DNA of 39,754 bases, from positions 1 through 39,754 of the forward strand of contig CAMYJY010000018.1 of assembly GCA_947258835.1 (NCBI GenBank), in the 5' to 3' direction. Positions within the stretch are counted from its first letter, which is position 1. Each line of letters begins with the position of its first letter. The position numbers were made by a program, and so were the translations under genes. Source of the stretch: an uncultured Pirellulales bacterium (GTDB lineage: Bacteria > Planctomycetota > Planctomycetia > Pirellulales > Lacipirellulaceae). The notes under the pieces are model-generated. The model did not search any database and was not told the origin of the DNA. It saw only the letters and a program-made list of their open reading frames with translations. Positions 24,637 to 32,917 of this stretch are shown here, piece by piece.

Positions 24637-25158
24637 GTGTCTACGGGTTCACGAAACAAGCGACGCGAAAAAAAGTCGGACGAAAAGCGGAGCGGCGAAT
24701 TTGCTGAAAAAGTCGTCAAAATCAAGCGCTGCGCGGCGGTGGTGAAGGGCGGTCGTCGCTTTAGCTTTGCTGCTCTGGTGGTGGTCGGAGACGGCAAGGG
24801 CAAGGTGGGGTGGGGCTATGGTAAGGCCAATGAAGTGCCTCCGAGTGTAGAAAAGGCTGTCAAGGAGGGGACCCGCAGTATGGTCACCGTGCCCCTGGAA
24901 GATTCCACGATTCCCCACCAAATGATTGGCCGTTATGGCGCCGCGCGGGTGGTGTTGGTGCCGGCGACACCCGGTACCGGGATTATTGCCGGCGCGGCGG
25001 TGCGTGCCGTGTGCGAAGCGGCGGGCATCCAGGACATCCTGACCAAGAGTTTTGGCTCCAACAATCCCGTGACACTGGTCAAAGCGACTTTTGCCGCCTT
25101 GGAGCAGATGCGGCCCCGATTTGATGTAGAACGACTTCGCGGAGTGACCCTGTCATGA
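24637..25158 (+). CDS. rpsE: 30S ribosomal protein S5
   Basis: Body protein of the 30S subunit that affects decoding fidelity. GTG 24637 with GGGAG six bases upstream gives 173 residues; the ATG-like start at 24598 lacks such a site. The double-stranded RNA-binding part is [42 protein letters not shown], and the C-terminal part has [48 protein letters not shown]. The N-terminal extension is rich in Lys and Glu. The stop overlaps the rplO start by 4 bp (ATGA). rpmD, usually the next gene, is missing. Confidence 0.95.
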   Translation: MSTGSRNKRREKKSDEKRSGEFAEKVVKIKRCAAVVKGGRRFSFAALVVVGDGKGKVGWGYGKANEVPPSVEKAVKEGTRSMVTVPLEDSTIPHQMIGRYGAARVVLVPATPGTGIIAGAAVRAVCEAAGIQDILTKSFGSNNPVTLVKATFAALEQMRPRFDVERLRGVTLS

Positions 25159-25637
25159 TTTTGAACGATGTCCATCGCGGGGTTACCCGCCATAAAAAAC
25201 GCAAGCGTCTGGGTCGAGGTATTGGCTCGGGGCAGGGCAAAACGGCTGGCCGCGGCCACAAGGGCCAGGGCTCTCGGGCCGGCTCCTCCAGCCATCCCAC
25301 GTTCCAAGGCGGAACCATGCCGCTGGTGCGGAGAGTTCCCAAGCGCGGTTTTAACAACCGCTGGGGGAAGACGGTGGCGGTGGTGAATGTGGGGCAAATC
25401 GATGCCGCTTTTCAGGCCGGCGAAGCGGTCACTTTGGAGGCGTTGGCCGCCAAAAACTTGGCCCGGGGTCGCTTTGATCTGCTGAAGATTTTAGGCGATG
25501 GTGAGCTGAGTAAGAAACTGACAATTTCTGGCCATCGTTTCAGCAAGTCGGCTATGGAGAAGATTGCCCAGGCGGGTGGGGAGGCCGTGATTCTGCCCGG
25601 CAAAACGACGGTTACCCAAAAGAAGCGTGCTCAGTAG
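25155..25637 (+). CDS. rplO: 50S ribosomal protein L15
   Basis: Late-assembly 50S protein. At 160 residues it has the glycine-rich basic N-terminus [48 protein letters not shown], and the C-terminal globular part [59 protein letters not shown]. It directly follows rpsE with an ATGA overlap, so translation is coupled; the L30 gene that normally separates them is absent. Confidence 0.95.
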   Translation: MILNDVHRGVTRHKKRKRLGRGIGSGQGKTAGRGHKGQGSRAGSSSHPTFQGGTMPLVRRVPKRGFNNRWGKTVAVVNVGQIDAAFQAGEAVTLEALAAKNLARGRFDLLKILGDGELSKKLTISGHRFSKSAMEKIAQAGGEAVILPGKTTVTQKKRAQ

Positions 25638-25717
25638 CAAGCCGGACTTATTAACAAGTCGGGCTTATTGAAACAGCAAAGCGGTGTGTGCCCGCTCGTG
25701 TCTTAAGGATAAGGTCC

Positions 25718-27109
25718 ATGTGGGAAAAAATTCGCGTTGTCTGGCAGATTCCCGAACTCCGCCAAAAGATTTTGCTGACGCTGGGGTTGCTGGCCATCTA
25801 CCGGTTGGGATTCCAGATCCCGCTGCCCATCGTCAATCCCGAGCGTGTCCAGGCGGCGGCCGGACAAACGGGCGGCATGGCCGATGTCTTGCAGGCCGTG
25901 GCTGTGTTCAGTGCTAGCCAGCTGAACCAAGTCACCATTTTTGGCCTGGGAATCATGCCCTATATCTCGGCCTCGATTATTTTCCAATTGCTGGGCAGCG
26001 TGTATCCGCCGCTGGAAGCACTGCAAAAAGAAGGCGAAGCTGGGCGTAAAAAGATCAATGAATACACCCGTTACGCGACCGTGTTCATTTGTGTCATCCA
26101 AAGCATAATTTATGTGAAAAGCTACGTCGTCCCGTCGGGTTTTGTTGATCCTGTGTATCTCAACCCGGAGACGGAGGCCTTAGGTTGGGGGTGGTGGTTG
26201 GTCGCCATTCTCACCATGACCGCGGGAACCGTGTTTTTGATGTGGGTGGGTGAACAAATTGACGAGTATGGGATCGGTAACGGCATCAGCCTGTTGATTA
26301 TGGCCGGTATCCTGGCGGCCATGCCCGGGGCAGGGTACGACCTATTAAAGCAGGCCACACTGGCCTTGGGGGGGGGTCCTGGCGGCAAGTTGGGGATTGA
26401 AAAGCTGCTCATGCTGGCTGCCATGTTTGTGGCAGTGGTGGTAGGAGTGGTGTACATCACGCTGGGGCAGCGGCGGATTCCCATGCAAAGTGCCAAGCAC
26501 GTCCGCGGACGCAAAGTGTACGGTGGTACGCGGCAGTACTTGCCGCTGAAGGTCAATCAGGCCGGCGTCATGCCGATTATTTTTGCCAGCAGTTTGCTGC
26601 TCTTGCCGACGATCCTGTTCACGCAATTGGCCAAACTGCAATGGGAGAAGAACGGGTTTTGGGATTCGTTCTTCAATTGGGCCAGCACCGCATTTGCCAT
26701 GAATTCCTTTGGCTACGTGTTGTGTTATGTGGGCCTGATTTACTTTTTTTGTTTCTTCTGGACGGCCATCACCTTCAATCCCAAGGATGTATCCGAGAAC
26801 CTGAAGAATCACGGCTCGTTTATTCCTGGCTACCGACCGGGTAAACGCACGGCCGATTATTTAGAGAAAGTGATGTTTCGCATTACCTACGTGGGTGCCG
26901 GGTTTTTGGCCCTGGTGGCGATTATCCCGACGATTATTTCCAGTTCCATCGGGGTCTCCCCCATGGTGGCCAGTTTTTATGGCGGAACGGGGCTGCTGAT
27001 CGCGGTCAGCGTGGCCTTTGACTTGGTGCAAAAAATAGACAGTCATTTGGTGATGCGGAACTATTCTGGATTGTTGGAAAAATCTTCTGGGGGCGGTGGA
27101 GGTTTCTAG
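25718..27109 (+). CDS. secY: SecY preprotein translocase channel subunit
   Basis: Central pore of the Sec translocon in the cytoplasmic membrane. The ATG at 25718 (MWEKIRVVWQIPELRQKIL) has AAGGATAAGG close upstream and gives 463 residues. Ten hydrophobic segments are visible in the usual order, starting with LLTLGLLAIYRLGFQIPLP. Typical segments are LGIMPYISASIIFQLL, EAGRKKINEYTRYAT, GNGISLLIMAGILA, RRIPMQSAKHVRGRKVYGGTRQYLPLKVNQAGVMPIIFASSLLL, and the C5 loop GSFIPGYRPGKRTADYLEKVMFRITY. The end is short and glycine-rich (SSGGGGGF). adk follows after 20 bp. Confidence 0.97.
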   Translation: MWEKIRVVWQIPELRQKILLTLGLLAIYRLGFQIPLPIVNPERVQAAAGQTGGMADVLQAVAVFSASQLNQVTIFGLGIMPYISASIIFQLLGSVYPPLEALQKEGEAGRKKINEYTRYATVFICVIQSIIYVKSYVVPSGFVDPVYLNPETEALGWGWWLVAILTMTAGTVFLMWVGEQIDEYGIGNGISLLIMAGILAAMPGAGYDLLKQATLALGGGPGGKLGIEKLLMLAAMFVAVVVGVVYITLGQRRIPMQSAKHVRGRKVYGGTRQYLPLKVNQAGVMPIIFASSLLLLPTILFTQLAKLQWEKNGFWDSFFNWASTAFAMNSFGYVLCYVGLIYFFCFFWTAITFNPKDVSENLKNHGSFIPGYRPGKRTADYLEKVMFRITYVGAGFLALVAIIPTIISSSIGVSPMVASFYGGTGLLIAVSVAFDLVQKIDSHLVMRNYSGLLEKSSGGGGGF

Positions 27110-27129
27110 GACGTTTTTCGTGTGCGATC

Positions 27130-27687
27130 ATGCAAATTGTATTCATAGGACCACCAGGTGCTGGTAAAGGAACCCAGGCGGAGCGGATGGCCGCCCACCT
27201 AAAAATTCCCAGCCTGTCGACTGGCGCGATGTTGCGGAAGGCCTGCCAGCAGGGGACCAGCATCGGGGAGCAAGCCAGGGAATGCATGGCGGCGGGGGAC
27301 CTGGTCCCCGATCCCCTCGTGGAAAAAATTGTGTTCGATTGCCTGGCCGCGCCGGAAAGTCATGATGGGTACATTTTGGATGGCTTTCCGCGGACGTTGG
27401 ATCAGGCGGCCAGCCTGGATACCTGGCTGGAGCAGCTGGGGCGTCCTTTAAGCGTGGTCCTGGAAATTCAGGTACCCGACCAAGAGATTCTCGATCGGCT
27501 CGCGGCTCGCGGCCGCTCGGATGATGATCGCGAAGTCGTGCTGCATCGACTCCGAGAGTACAACCAGAGGATTTGTCCTTTGCACAGCTATTACCGGCAG
27601 CGGGGATTGTTGCGTGTGGTGGATGGGGTCGGCAGCGTGGACGAGGTATTCCAGCGGCTGCGGCAAGTGGTGGAGGAGCTCCTATGA
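27130..27687 (+). CDS. adk: Adenylate kinase
   Basis: Interconverts ATP + AMP and two ADP in the cytoplasm. The P-loop GPPGAGKGTQ is at residues 7-16, the AMP-binding segment is STGAMLRKACQQGTSIG, and DGYILDGFPRTLDQA marks the catalytic core. The lid is short: the sequence runs from LAARGRSDDDREVVLHRLREY with no Cys-rich lid, so this is the short-lid form, 185 residues. The stop overlaps the map start by 4 bp (ATGA), which matches the secY-adk-map order of many bacteria. Confidence 0.96.
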   Translation: MQIVFIGPPGAGKGTQAERMAAHLKIPSLSTGAMLRKACQQGTSIGEQARECMAAGDLVPDPLVEKIVFDCLAAPESHDGYILDGFPRTLDQAASLDTWLEQLGRPLSVVLEIQVPDQEILDRLAARGRSDDDREVVLHRLREYNQRICPLHSYYRQRGLLRVVDGVGSVDEVFQRLRQVVEELL

Positions 27688-28541
27688 AACGTGACAGAGC
27701 ACATCGCATTGAATTGAAATCCAAACGGGAGATTGGGCTCATGCGCCAAGCGGGGTTGGCCGTGTGGCAGGCGCATCAAATCGCTGCCCCCTTGATGGTT
27801 CCCGGGAATACAACGCGCCAGATTGATGCGGCCATCGAAGCCTATTTTGAGAAGATTGGCGCGGAGCCGCTGTTTAAAAACTACCCCAATTCCATGCGGG
27901 GGCAGCCGGCTTTTCCGGCGGTGACATGCATGTCCGTGAACGAAGCGGTCGTGCATGGAATACCGGATGATCGACCCCTGGAGGCGGGAGATATTGTCAG
28001 CATTGATACCGGCTGCCGGCTGCATGGCTGGTGCGGCGATGCGGCGATTACGCATCCCATTGGTGCGGTGGACCCGCAAACCCAACAGCTGCTCGACGTC
28101 ACCAGCGGCGTGCTGGATTTGGCCATTGAGCTGTTGGCCAGCAAGAATCGCTGGAGTCAGATTGCCCAGCAGATGGGACAGTATGTGGCGGACCACCGGC
28201 TGGCTACCGTGGAGTGTTTCGTAGGGCATGGCATTGGCCGCCAGATGCATGAGGACCCGCAGGTCCCCAATTTCCGCAGCCGATCCTTGAGTGGTAGCAG
28301 CGATTTCGATATCCAGCCAGGCCTGGTAATTGCCATTGAGCCGATGGTCAACGTGGGGACCAAACAGGTCAAAATGTTGCGGGATCAATGGACCCAGGTT
28401 ACGGCCGATGGCCAGCGGAGTGCCCACTTTGAGCATACGGTGGCCGTGACCGAGGACGGCCCCCGAGCCCTCACGACCGCTCCCGCGCCCGCTGAGTCCA
28501 TGGACCCGCCGGGCCTTGCCGGCGGAAAAAACTCAAACTGA
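27684..28541 (+). CDS. map: Methionine aminopeptidase, type I
   Basis: Removes N-terminal Met from new proteins using a dinuclear metal site. ATG 27684 overlaps the adk stop. The 285-residue protein has the expected metal ligands: D108 (VSIDTGC), D119 (WCGDAAITH), H182 (FVGHGIGRQMHEDP), E219 (VIAIEPM) and E250 (HFEHTVAVTEDGP); H91 (EAVVHGIPDD) matches the substrate-contact His. The tail after DGPRALT (about 25 residues, ending GKNSN) is extra, and its end is encoded by a family C repeat that also supplies the stop. Confidence 0.96.
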   Translation: MKRDRAHRIELKSKREIGLMRQAGLAVWQAHQIAAPLMVPGNTTRQIDAAIEAYFEKIGAEPLFKNYPNSMRGQPAFPAVTCMSVNEAVVHGIPDDRPLEAGDIVSIDTGCRLHGWCGDAAITHPIGAVDPQTQQLLDVTSGVLDLAIELLASKNRWSQIAQQMGQYVADHRLATVECFVGHGIGRQMHEDPQVPNFRSRSLSGSSDFDIQPGLVIAIEPMVNVGTKQVKMLRDQWTQVTADGQRSAHFEHTVAVTEDGPRALTTAPAPAESMDPPGLAGGKNSN

Positions 28542-28616
28542 AAACAAGGCTTCCAGGAAGCCGTTAAAGCTTGGGAAGTAAGACCATCTTCCCGCAGCAC
28601 GGCGGCTCACAACAAG
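28530..28616 (+). repeat. Family C repeat, copy 3 (contains the map stop)
   Basis: AACTCAAACTGAAAACAAGG, GAAGCCGTTAAAGC and CACGGCGGCTCACAACAAGT align with 24505-24592. The TGA in AAACTGAAAA is the stop of map, just as the first copy supplies the stop of rpmC. Confidence 0.85.
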
Positions 28617-28925
28617 TACTGGCCCGGACGTCCATGGAGTGGGCTTTTCCGGCCCAAACCGGCCAGCACTAGGGACACCTGTTTTCACTTTGAGTAAAAA
28701 ACCTGCCCGGCAGCCCTTGAAGCAGGGGCCTGTCAAGGGCTATACTGCTATGTTTCCCCACAGCGGCAGGTGGTTGCTGCCCGGCGGGCAACGTAGCCCC
28801 GTATCGCCCGCGGGTAAGGCAGTCGGGTCCGCATTGCCGTGAGTTGTGGCGGAAAAAAGGCAGGCACGGTGCCCGCCGCCCAAACAGCTACGCACTAAAA
28901 TTTTCCCCGCAGTGGGAGGGTCACG
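28617..28925 (+). other. map-rpmJ spacer
   Basis: No gene is visible in this stretch. It contains the putative promoter at 28717-28746 and GC-rich inverted repeats, for example GGCAGGCACGGTGCCCGCC near 28863-28882. infA, often found between map and rpmJ, is not here. Confidence 0.5.
28717..28746 (+). promoter_or_regulatory. Putative sigma70-type promoter for the rpmJ-rplQ segment
   Basis: TTGAAG (28717-28722), 18 bp, TATACT (28741-28746): 4/6 and 5/6 matches. It lies about 180 bp before rpmJ, inside the long spacer after map, and would uncouple the alpha-operon part from the upstream genes. Confidence 0.55.
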
Positions 28926-29039
28926 ATGAAGGTTCGAACCAGCGTCAAAAGAATGTGTGACAAGTGTCAAGTTGTGCGTCGCAAGGGTGTGGTTCGCGTG
29001 GTCTGCGATAACCCCCGCCATAAACAGCGGCAGGGTTAA
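28926..29039 (+). CDS. rpmJ: 50S ribosomal protein L36
   Basis: The smallest ribosomal protein, a zinc-binding element of the 50S subunit. The 37-residue product ([19 protein letters not shown] then [18 protein letters not shown]) has all four zinc ligands: C11, C14, C27 and H32. GGGAGGG lies 6 nt before the ATG, one of the best ribosome sites in the cluster. The gene is isolated by a 384-bp spacer before it and a 330-bp spacer with two family A repeats after it. Confidence 0.95.
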   Translation: MKVRTSVKRMCDKCQVVRRKGVVRVVCDNPRHKQRQG

Positions 29040-29135
29040 ATGGCCCGGCGCCGCCACAGCCAAGCGCGCGACGCGTGGTTGGACAGCGGCAGTGTGTCCG
29101 GTTATAAGTTGAGACCCTGAGATAAACCAACTGTT

Positions 29136-29226
29136 GTATGGAAGTCAAAATTTTAGCGACCAACGGAAGCGGGCTGATGCTTTCCGAGCGGTAGCTCGCA
29201 TTGGTTCGAGGCCCGGGCCTCGTTAG
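29136..29226 (+). repeat. Family A repeat, copy 5
   Basis: GCGACCAACGGAAGCGGGCT, TTCCGAGCGGTAGCTCGCAT and a perfect 16-bp palindrome CGAGGCCCGGGCCTCG (29207-29222). In this subtype the palindrome replaces the C-rich hairpin of the other copies. Confidence 0.85.
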
Positions 29227-29245
29227 TTTCCTTAGGGGGCGAAAT

Positions 29246-29342
29246 TCGTCGTATTTGAGTCAAATTTTGGAGCGACCATCGGGAGCGGGCCAATGACTTC
29301 TGAGCGGTAGCTCACATTGGTTCGAGGCCCGGGCCTCGTTAG
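29246..29342 (+). repeat. Family A repeat, copy 6
   Basis: Same subtype as copy 5, 116 bp downstream of it: GTATTTGAGTCAAATT, GAGCGACCATCGGGAGCGGG, GAGCGGTAGCTCACATTGG and CGAGGCCCGGGCCTCG (29323-29338). The two copies fill the rpmJ-rpsM spacer, so a local tandem duplication is likely. Confidence 0.85.
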
Positions 29343-29369
29343 ATCGTTTTATTACGGAGTTCATGTAAG

Positions 29370-29753
29370 ATGCCCCGTTTGCTAGGTGTCGATATCCCCG
29401 CCGACCGTCCTGCGGTTGTTTCGTTGACCTATTTGTATGGCGTCGGGCCGCGGACGGCTCGTGAGCTATGCCATAAGGCAGGCATCAATCCCCAGCTGCG
29501 TGCCCGCGAATTGGGGGAAGACGAGGTGGCCCGTCTGGCGGCCCTCCTCGACAAGGACTACGTGGTGGAGGGGCAGCTGCGGCGGCAGACGAGCCAAAAC
29601 ATTTCGCGGTTGCGTGATATCGCGTGTTACCGTGGATTGCGTCATCGTCGGGGACTGCCGGTGCGTGGTCAGCGGACCAAGACCAACGCCCGCACACGGA
29701 AGGGTCCCAAAAAGACCGTGGCTGGCAAGAAAGGCGTGAAAGATCTGAGATAA
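29370..29753 (+). CDS. rpsM: 30S ribosomal protein S13
   Basis: Head protein bridging to the 50S subunit and contacting P-site tRNA. The 127-residue sequence has [94 protein letters not shown], an exact S13 pattern with a short basic tail. The start follows TACGGAGTTCATGTAAG, with GGAG 14 bases upstream. rpsK begins 77 bp later. Confidence 0.96.
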   Translation: MPRLLGVDIPADRPAVVSLTYLYGVGPRTARELCHKAGINPQLRARELGEDEVARLAALLDKDYVVEGQLRRQTSQNISRLRDIACYRGLRHRRGLPVRGQRTKTNARTRKGPKKTVAGKKGVKDLR

Positions 29754-29830
29754 GCGGCAACGCTGAGAGAGGTACAAGTGGCGGGTACGCCCGTCCTTGG
29801 GGGAAGTTAGCACATCACTGGGAGTTCTTC

Positions 29831-30232
29831 GTGGCTAAGTCAAGCAAGACCAAGACGAAAAGTAAGAAAAAGACAGTACGTCGTAATGTGACTGTTGCCG
29901 TGGCCCACATCTCGGCGACCTTCAACAACACGCAGGTCACGATCACCGACACCAAGGGAGATACCTTGTGTTGGGCGAGTGCTGGAACCAGTGGTTTCAA
30001 GGGGAGCCGCAAAAGCACCCCGTTTGCCGGTCAAAGCGCGGCCCAGCAGGCCGCTGAAAAGGCCCGCAAGTTTGGTGTCAAGGATATCCAGGTGCAGGTC
30101 AAAGGGCCTGGAAGTGGTCGCGAAAGCGCCATCACGGCCTTGGAGGCCGCGGGGCTAAAAGTCAAATCGATCGAAGACGTGACGCCGTTGCCCCATAATG
30201 GTTGCCGGCCGCGGAAGAAGCGCCGCGTGTAG
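29831..30232 (+). CDS. rpsK: 30S ribosomal protein S11
   Basis: Platform protein at the mRNA exit site. GTG 29831 with GGGAG about 7 nt upstream gives 133 residues; the upstream in-frame region back to 29624 is a shadow of rpsM. Core: [87 protein letters not shown], ending [17 protein letters not shown]. The Lys/Thr/Ser-rich N-terminal extension ([17 protein letters not shown]) is common in S11. An 88-bp spacer leads to rpsD. Confidence 0.95.
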   Translation: MAKSSKTKTKSKKKTVRRNVTVAVAHISATFNNTQVTITDTKGDTLCWASAGTSGFKGSRKSTPFAGQSAAQQAAEKARKFGVKDIQVQVKGPGSGRESAITALEAAGLKVKSIEDVTPLPHNGCRPRKKRRV

Positions 30233-30320
30233 GGGCGGCGTATCGCCCGTTGGTCCCGCAAGTTGCCATTCTTCATGAGCAAATTTTATTATCCGCATCA
30301 TCCACCAGTAACACAGAGTC

Positions 30321-30929
30321 ATGGCTCATTACACAGGTCCCCGCGCACGTATTAACCGCCGTCTTGGCGCAGTGATTTTCGAGAACGTCGGTGCCACCCG
30401 CGCTATGGAGCGGAAGCCCAGCCCGCCGGGTATGGCTCTGCGTGCCCGCAAGCTTTCCACCTATGGCGAAGCCATGCGTGAAAAGCAGAAAATCAAATAC
30501 TACTACGGTTTGGGCGAACGCCAGCTGCGGAAGCTATTCCAGCAGGCCAAACGCCGCACTGGCAACACGGGCGAAAACCTGCTGCTCCTGTGCGAGTCGC
30601 GTCTGGACAGCGTGGTGCGGCTGGCCGGTTTTACAAGAACTCGGTCGCAAGCGCGGCAAGGGGTTAGCCATGGGCATTTCTTGGTGAATGGCAGAAGGAC
30701 CGACGTCGCCTCGTATCAGGTGCGCGTGGGGGATGTGATGCACGTCAAACGTCGTCAGAACCTGTCGGATCTTTACCGAGGCTATCTGGAAAATGCCGAT
30801 AGTCAGGCGGCGGATTGGCTCACCGTGGATGCGTCCCTGCAGGAAATCATTGTCAGTCGCCTGCCGGCCAAAGAGGATATCACATTGCCTGTCGATGTCG
30901 GCATGGTGGTGGAATTGTTGTCACGTTAA
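30321..30929 (+). CDS. rpsD: 30S ribosomal protein S4
   Basis: Primary 16S rRNA binder that nucleates 30S assembly. The 202-residue protein starts MAHYTGPRARINRRLGAVIF, then RARKLSTYGEAMREKQKIKYYYGLGERQLRKLFQQAKRRTGNTGENLL, and carries the S4 RNA-binding motif LDSVVRLAGFTRTRSQARQGVSHGHFLVNGRRTDVASYQVRVGDV. No zinc-binding cysteines are present in the N-terminus. It is followed by a 287-bp spacer with a 15-bp tandem array before rpoA. Confidence 0.96.
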   Translation: MAHYTGPRARINRRLGAVIFENVGATRAMERKPSPPGMALRARKLSTYGEAMREKQKIKYYYGLGERQLRKLFQQAKRRTGNTGENLLLLCESRLDSVVRLAGFTRTRSQARQGVSHGHFLVNGRRTDVASYQVRVGDVMHVKRRQNLSDLYRGYLENADSQAADWLTVDASLQEIIVSRLPAKEDITLPVDVGMVVELLSR

Positions 30930-30948
30930 TAAACGATTGCCGGGCGGT

Positions 30949-31068
30949 GTTGCCTGCAACTGGGTTGCCTGCAACTGGGTTGCCTGCAACTGGGTTGTCC
31001 GCAACTGGGTCGTCCGCAACTGGGTCGTCCGCAACGGGGTCGTCCGCAACGGGGTCGTCCGCAACGGG
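30949..31068 (+). repeat. 15-bp tandem array of palindromic units, 8 copies, upstream of rpoA
   Basis: Units start at 30949 and every 15 bp thereafter: three GTTGCCTGCAACTGG, one GTTGTCCGCAACTGG, one GTCGTCCGCAACTGG and three GTCGTCCGCAACGGG. The first three contain the perfect dyad GTTGC-CT-GCAAC, which degrades along the array. Confidence 0.95.
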
Positions 31069-31216
31069 GTCGGATGCTTGGCGTTCCGGGTTGAGGCATT
31101 CCGGGGCAGCCCCGGGGCGGAGAGCTAGCCGGGCCCACGATGAAGTGCTCTTGAGCAAGCAAAACAACCAACATTAGTAATCATTCGGGAACTACCGTGA
31201 AGGGTGGAGGTATCTG

Positions 31217-32212
31217 ATGCACGTTCGATGGCGTGGACTGGAATTGCCAAGTCAAGTGGCTTGCGATACGTCAACTTTGACAAATAGTTACGGAAAATTC
31301 GTGGCAGAGCCCTTTGAGCGCGGTTTTGGCACGACCATTGGCAACGGCTTGCGTCGTATCTTGCTGTCCAGCTTGGAGGGCAGTGCGGTCACCCAAATTA
31401 AAGTCCACAACGCGCTGCACGAGTTCACCACGATTGCCGGTGTCTTGGAGGACGTGACCGATATCGTCCTGAATATCAAGTCACTGGTGGTGAAGAACCA
31501 CAGTGATTCGACCAAGGTGCTGCGGGTGGAGCGTCGCACCGCGGGCGTAGTGACCGCGGGCGACATTGAGGGGGATGAGTCGGTGGAGGTGATCAACAAG
31601 GAATTGGTCATTGCCACGCTGACGGATGATGTGGAGTTTGTGATTGAGATGGTGGTGGAAAACGGACGCGGTTATGTGCCGGCGACCGAGCATGGGGCCA
31701 ACATCCAAGAGGTCGGCATTATTCCGATCGACGCCGTGTTCAGCCCCGTCACGCGGGTGCGGTATATGATTGATGAGACCCGCGTTGGTCAGAAGACCAA
31801 CTACGACAAGCTCACGCTAGAGATTCAAACAGACGGTTCGATCAATCCTGAAATGGCGCTGGTTGAATCGGCCAAAATCTTGCGGAAGCACCTCACGCCC
31901 TTTGTGCAGTACACCGAGTTGGGACCGCAAGTGCATTCCGCCTCGCGTGGTAGCTCGCTCAGTGGTGCCGACAGCGCCTTGGAAGCCAAGCTCAACATGA
32001 GCATTGCCGAGCTGAATTTGTCCGTGCGGGCCGGGAACTGCTTGGAGACGGAAAACATCATGCAGGTGCGGGATTTGGTAAGCCATACCGAAGACCAATT
32101 GTTGGAGGTCCGCAATTTCGGCGAAACGACCTTGGCAGAAGTTCAAATGAAGTTACGCGAGTTGGGTCTGCATTTGGGCATGCGAGTCCCCAGCCCCGCG
32201 GCCAACGTATGA
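31217..32212 (+). CDS. rpoA: DNA-directed RNA polymerase alpha subunit
   Basis: Scaffold subunit whose dimer assembles the RNA polymerase core and whose C-terminal domain binds UP elements and activators. GGAGG lies 6 nt before ATG 31217. The N-terminal domain is clear: [64 protein letters not shown] and [24 protein letters not shown]. The C-terminal domain reads [23 protein letters not shown], keeping the equivalents of E. coli R265 and N268, then [24 protein letters not shown]. In that segment K298 and S299 of E. coli both correspond to Thr. The gene is 331 residues long and is coupled to rplQ 18 bp downstream. Confidence 0.96.
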   Translation: MHVRWRGLELPSQVACDTSTLTNSYGKFVAEPFERGFGTTIGNGLRRILLSSLEGSAVTQIKVHNALHEFTTIAGVLEDVTDIVLNIKSLVVKNHSDSTKVLRVERRTAGVVTAGDIEGDESVEVINKELVIATLTDDVEFVIEMVVENGRGYVPATEHGANIQEVGIIPIDAVFSPVTRVRYMIDETRVGQKTNYDKLTLEIQTDGSINPEMALVESAKILRKHLTPFVQYTELGPQVHSASRGSSLSGADSALEAKLNMSIAELNLSVRAGNCLETENIMQVRDLVSHTEDQLLEVRNFGETTLAEVQMKLRELGLHLGMRVPSPAANV

Positions 32213-32230
32213 AGGTAAGGGTGTTGAACC

Positions 32231-32917
32231 ATGAGACATCGCAGAAAAGGCCGTACGCTGGGCCGCAACCCGAGCCACCAACGGGCTCTACTCCGAAATC
32301 TGGCCAGTGCGTTGCTGCTCACCGAGCGGGATGCCGAATTTGATGACAACGCCCCCAAGGTGAAGGGCCGTATCATCACCACGGTGCCCAAGGCCAAAGA
32401 GGTCCGGCCCTTGGTGGAGAAATGCATCACCATTGCCCGCCGCAGTTTGGCCGCCCAGGCGGCTGCTGCCGAGCATGAAACCTCGGCCGAGCGTGATAGT
32501 GAGGAGTGGAAGGCCTGGCGAGCCAGCGATCGCTGGCAGGCCTGGAACCAGGCCATGGCTCCGGCGGTGGCAGCCCGCCGTCGCTGTCTGAAGCTGATCG
32601 GTGACAAGCAGGCCGTGGGGATCTTGTTTGACGAGATTGCGCCGCGGTTTGCTGATCGACCTGGTGGCTACACACGGATTGTTCGCCTGGCACAACCCCG
32701 CCTGGGCGATGCGGGTGCCCAAGCGATTTTAGAATTTGTCGGTGTGCGGGATCGAGTGGTAGAAAAAAGCCAGCGGCCGGCCTTTGACGAGGCACCGCCT
32801 GCAGAGGTCGCAGCAGCGGAAACCGCATCATCTTCCGCCGAGGTTGCGGACGCGGAGGAGCCCGCAGGCCTTGATCAGCCAGCGGCAGACGATTCCTCCG
32901 CTGCAGGCGAGAAGTAA
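32231..32917 (+). CDS. rplQ: 50S ribosomal protein L17 with insertion and acidic tail
   Basis: Tunnel-exit protein of the 50S subunit. It starts MRHRRKGRTLGRNPSHQRALLRNLASALLLTER and contains TTVPKAKEVRPLVEKCITIARR and the C-terminal signature IAPRFADRPGGYTRIVRLAQPRLGDAGAQAILEFV. At 228 residues it is far longer than the usual 115-130. About 45 charged, Trp-containing residues (72-115, EEWKAWRASDRWQAWNQAM) are inserted between the two helices of the core, and an acidic Ala/Glu/Asp-rich tail covers about 171-228. Probably the last gene of the supercluster. Confidence 0.94.
   Translation: MRHRRKGRTLGRNPSHQRALLRNLASALLLTERDAEFDDNAPKVKGRIITTVPKAKEVRPLVEKCITIARRSLAAQAAAAEHETSAERDSEEWKAWRASDRWQAWNQAMAPAVAARRRCLKLIGDKQAVGILFDEIAPRFADRPGGYTRIVRLAQPRLGDAGAQAILEFVGVRDRVVEKSQRPAFDEAPPAEVAAAETASSSAEVADAEEPAGLDQPAADDSSAAGEK

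Noticed and set aside
28542-28925. tRNA or small RNA gene in the map-rpmJ gap
   Set aside because: No cloverleaf arms or T-loop consensus; the visible stems are explained by repeat C and GC-rich inverted repeats.
30949-31068. CRISPR array
   Set aside because: The 15-bp units are directly adjacent, with no unique spacers and no cas genes in the window.
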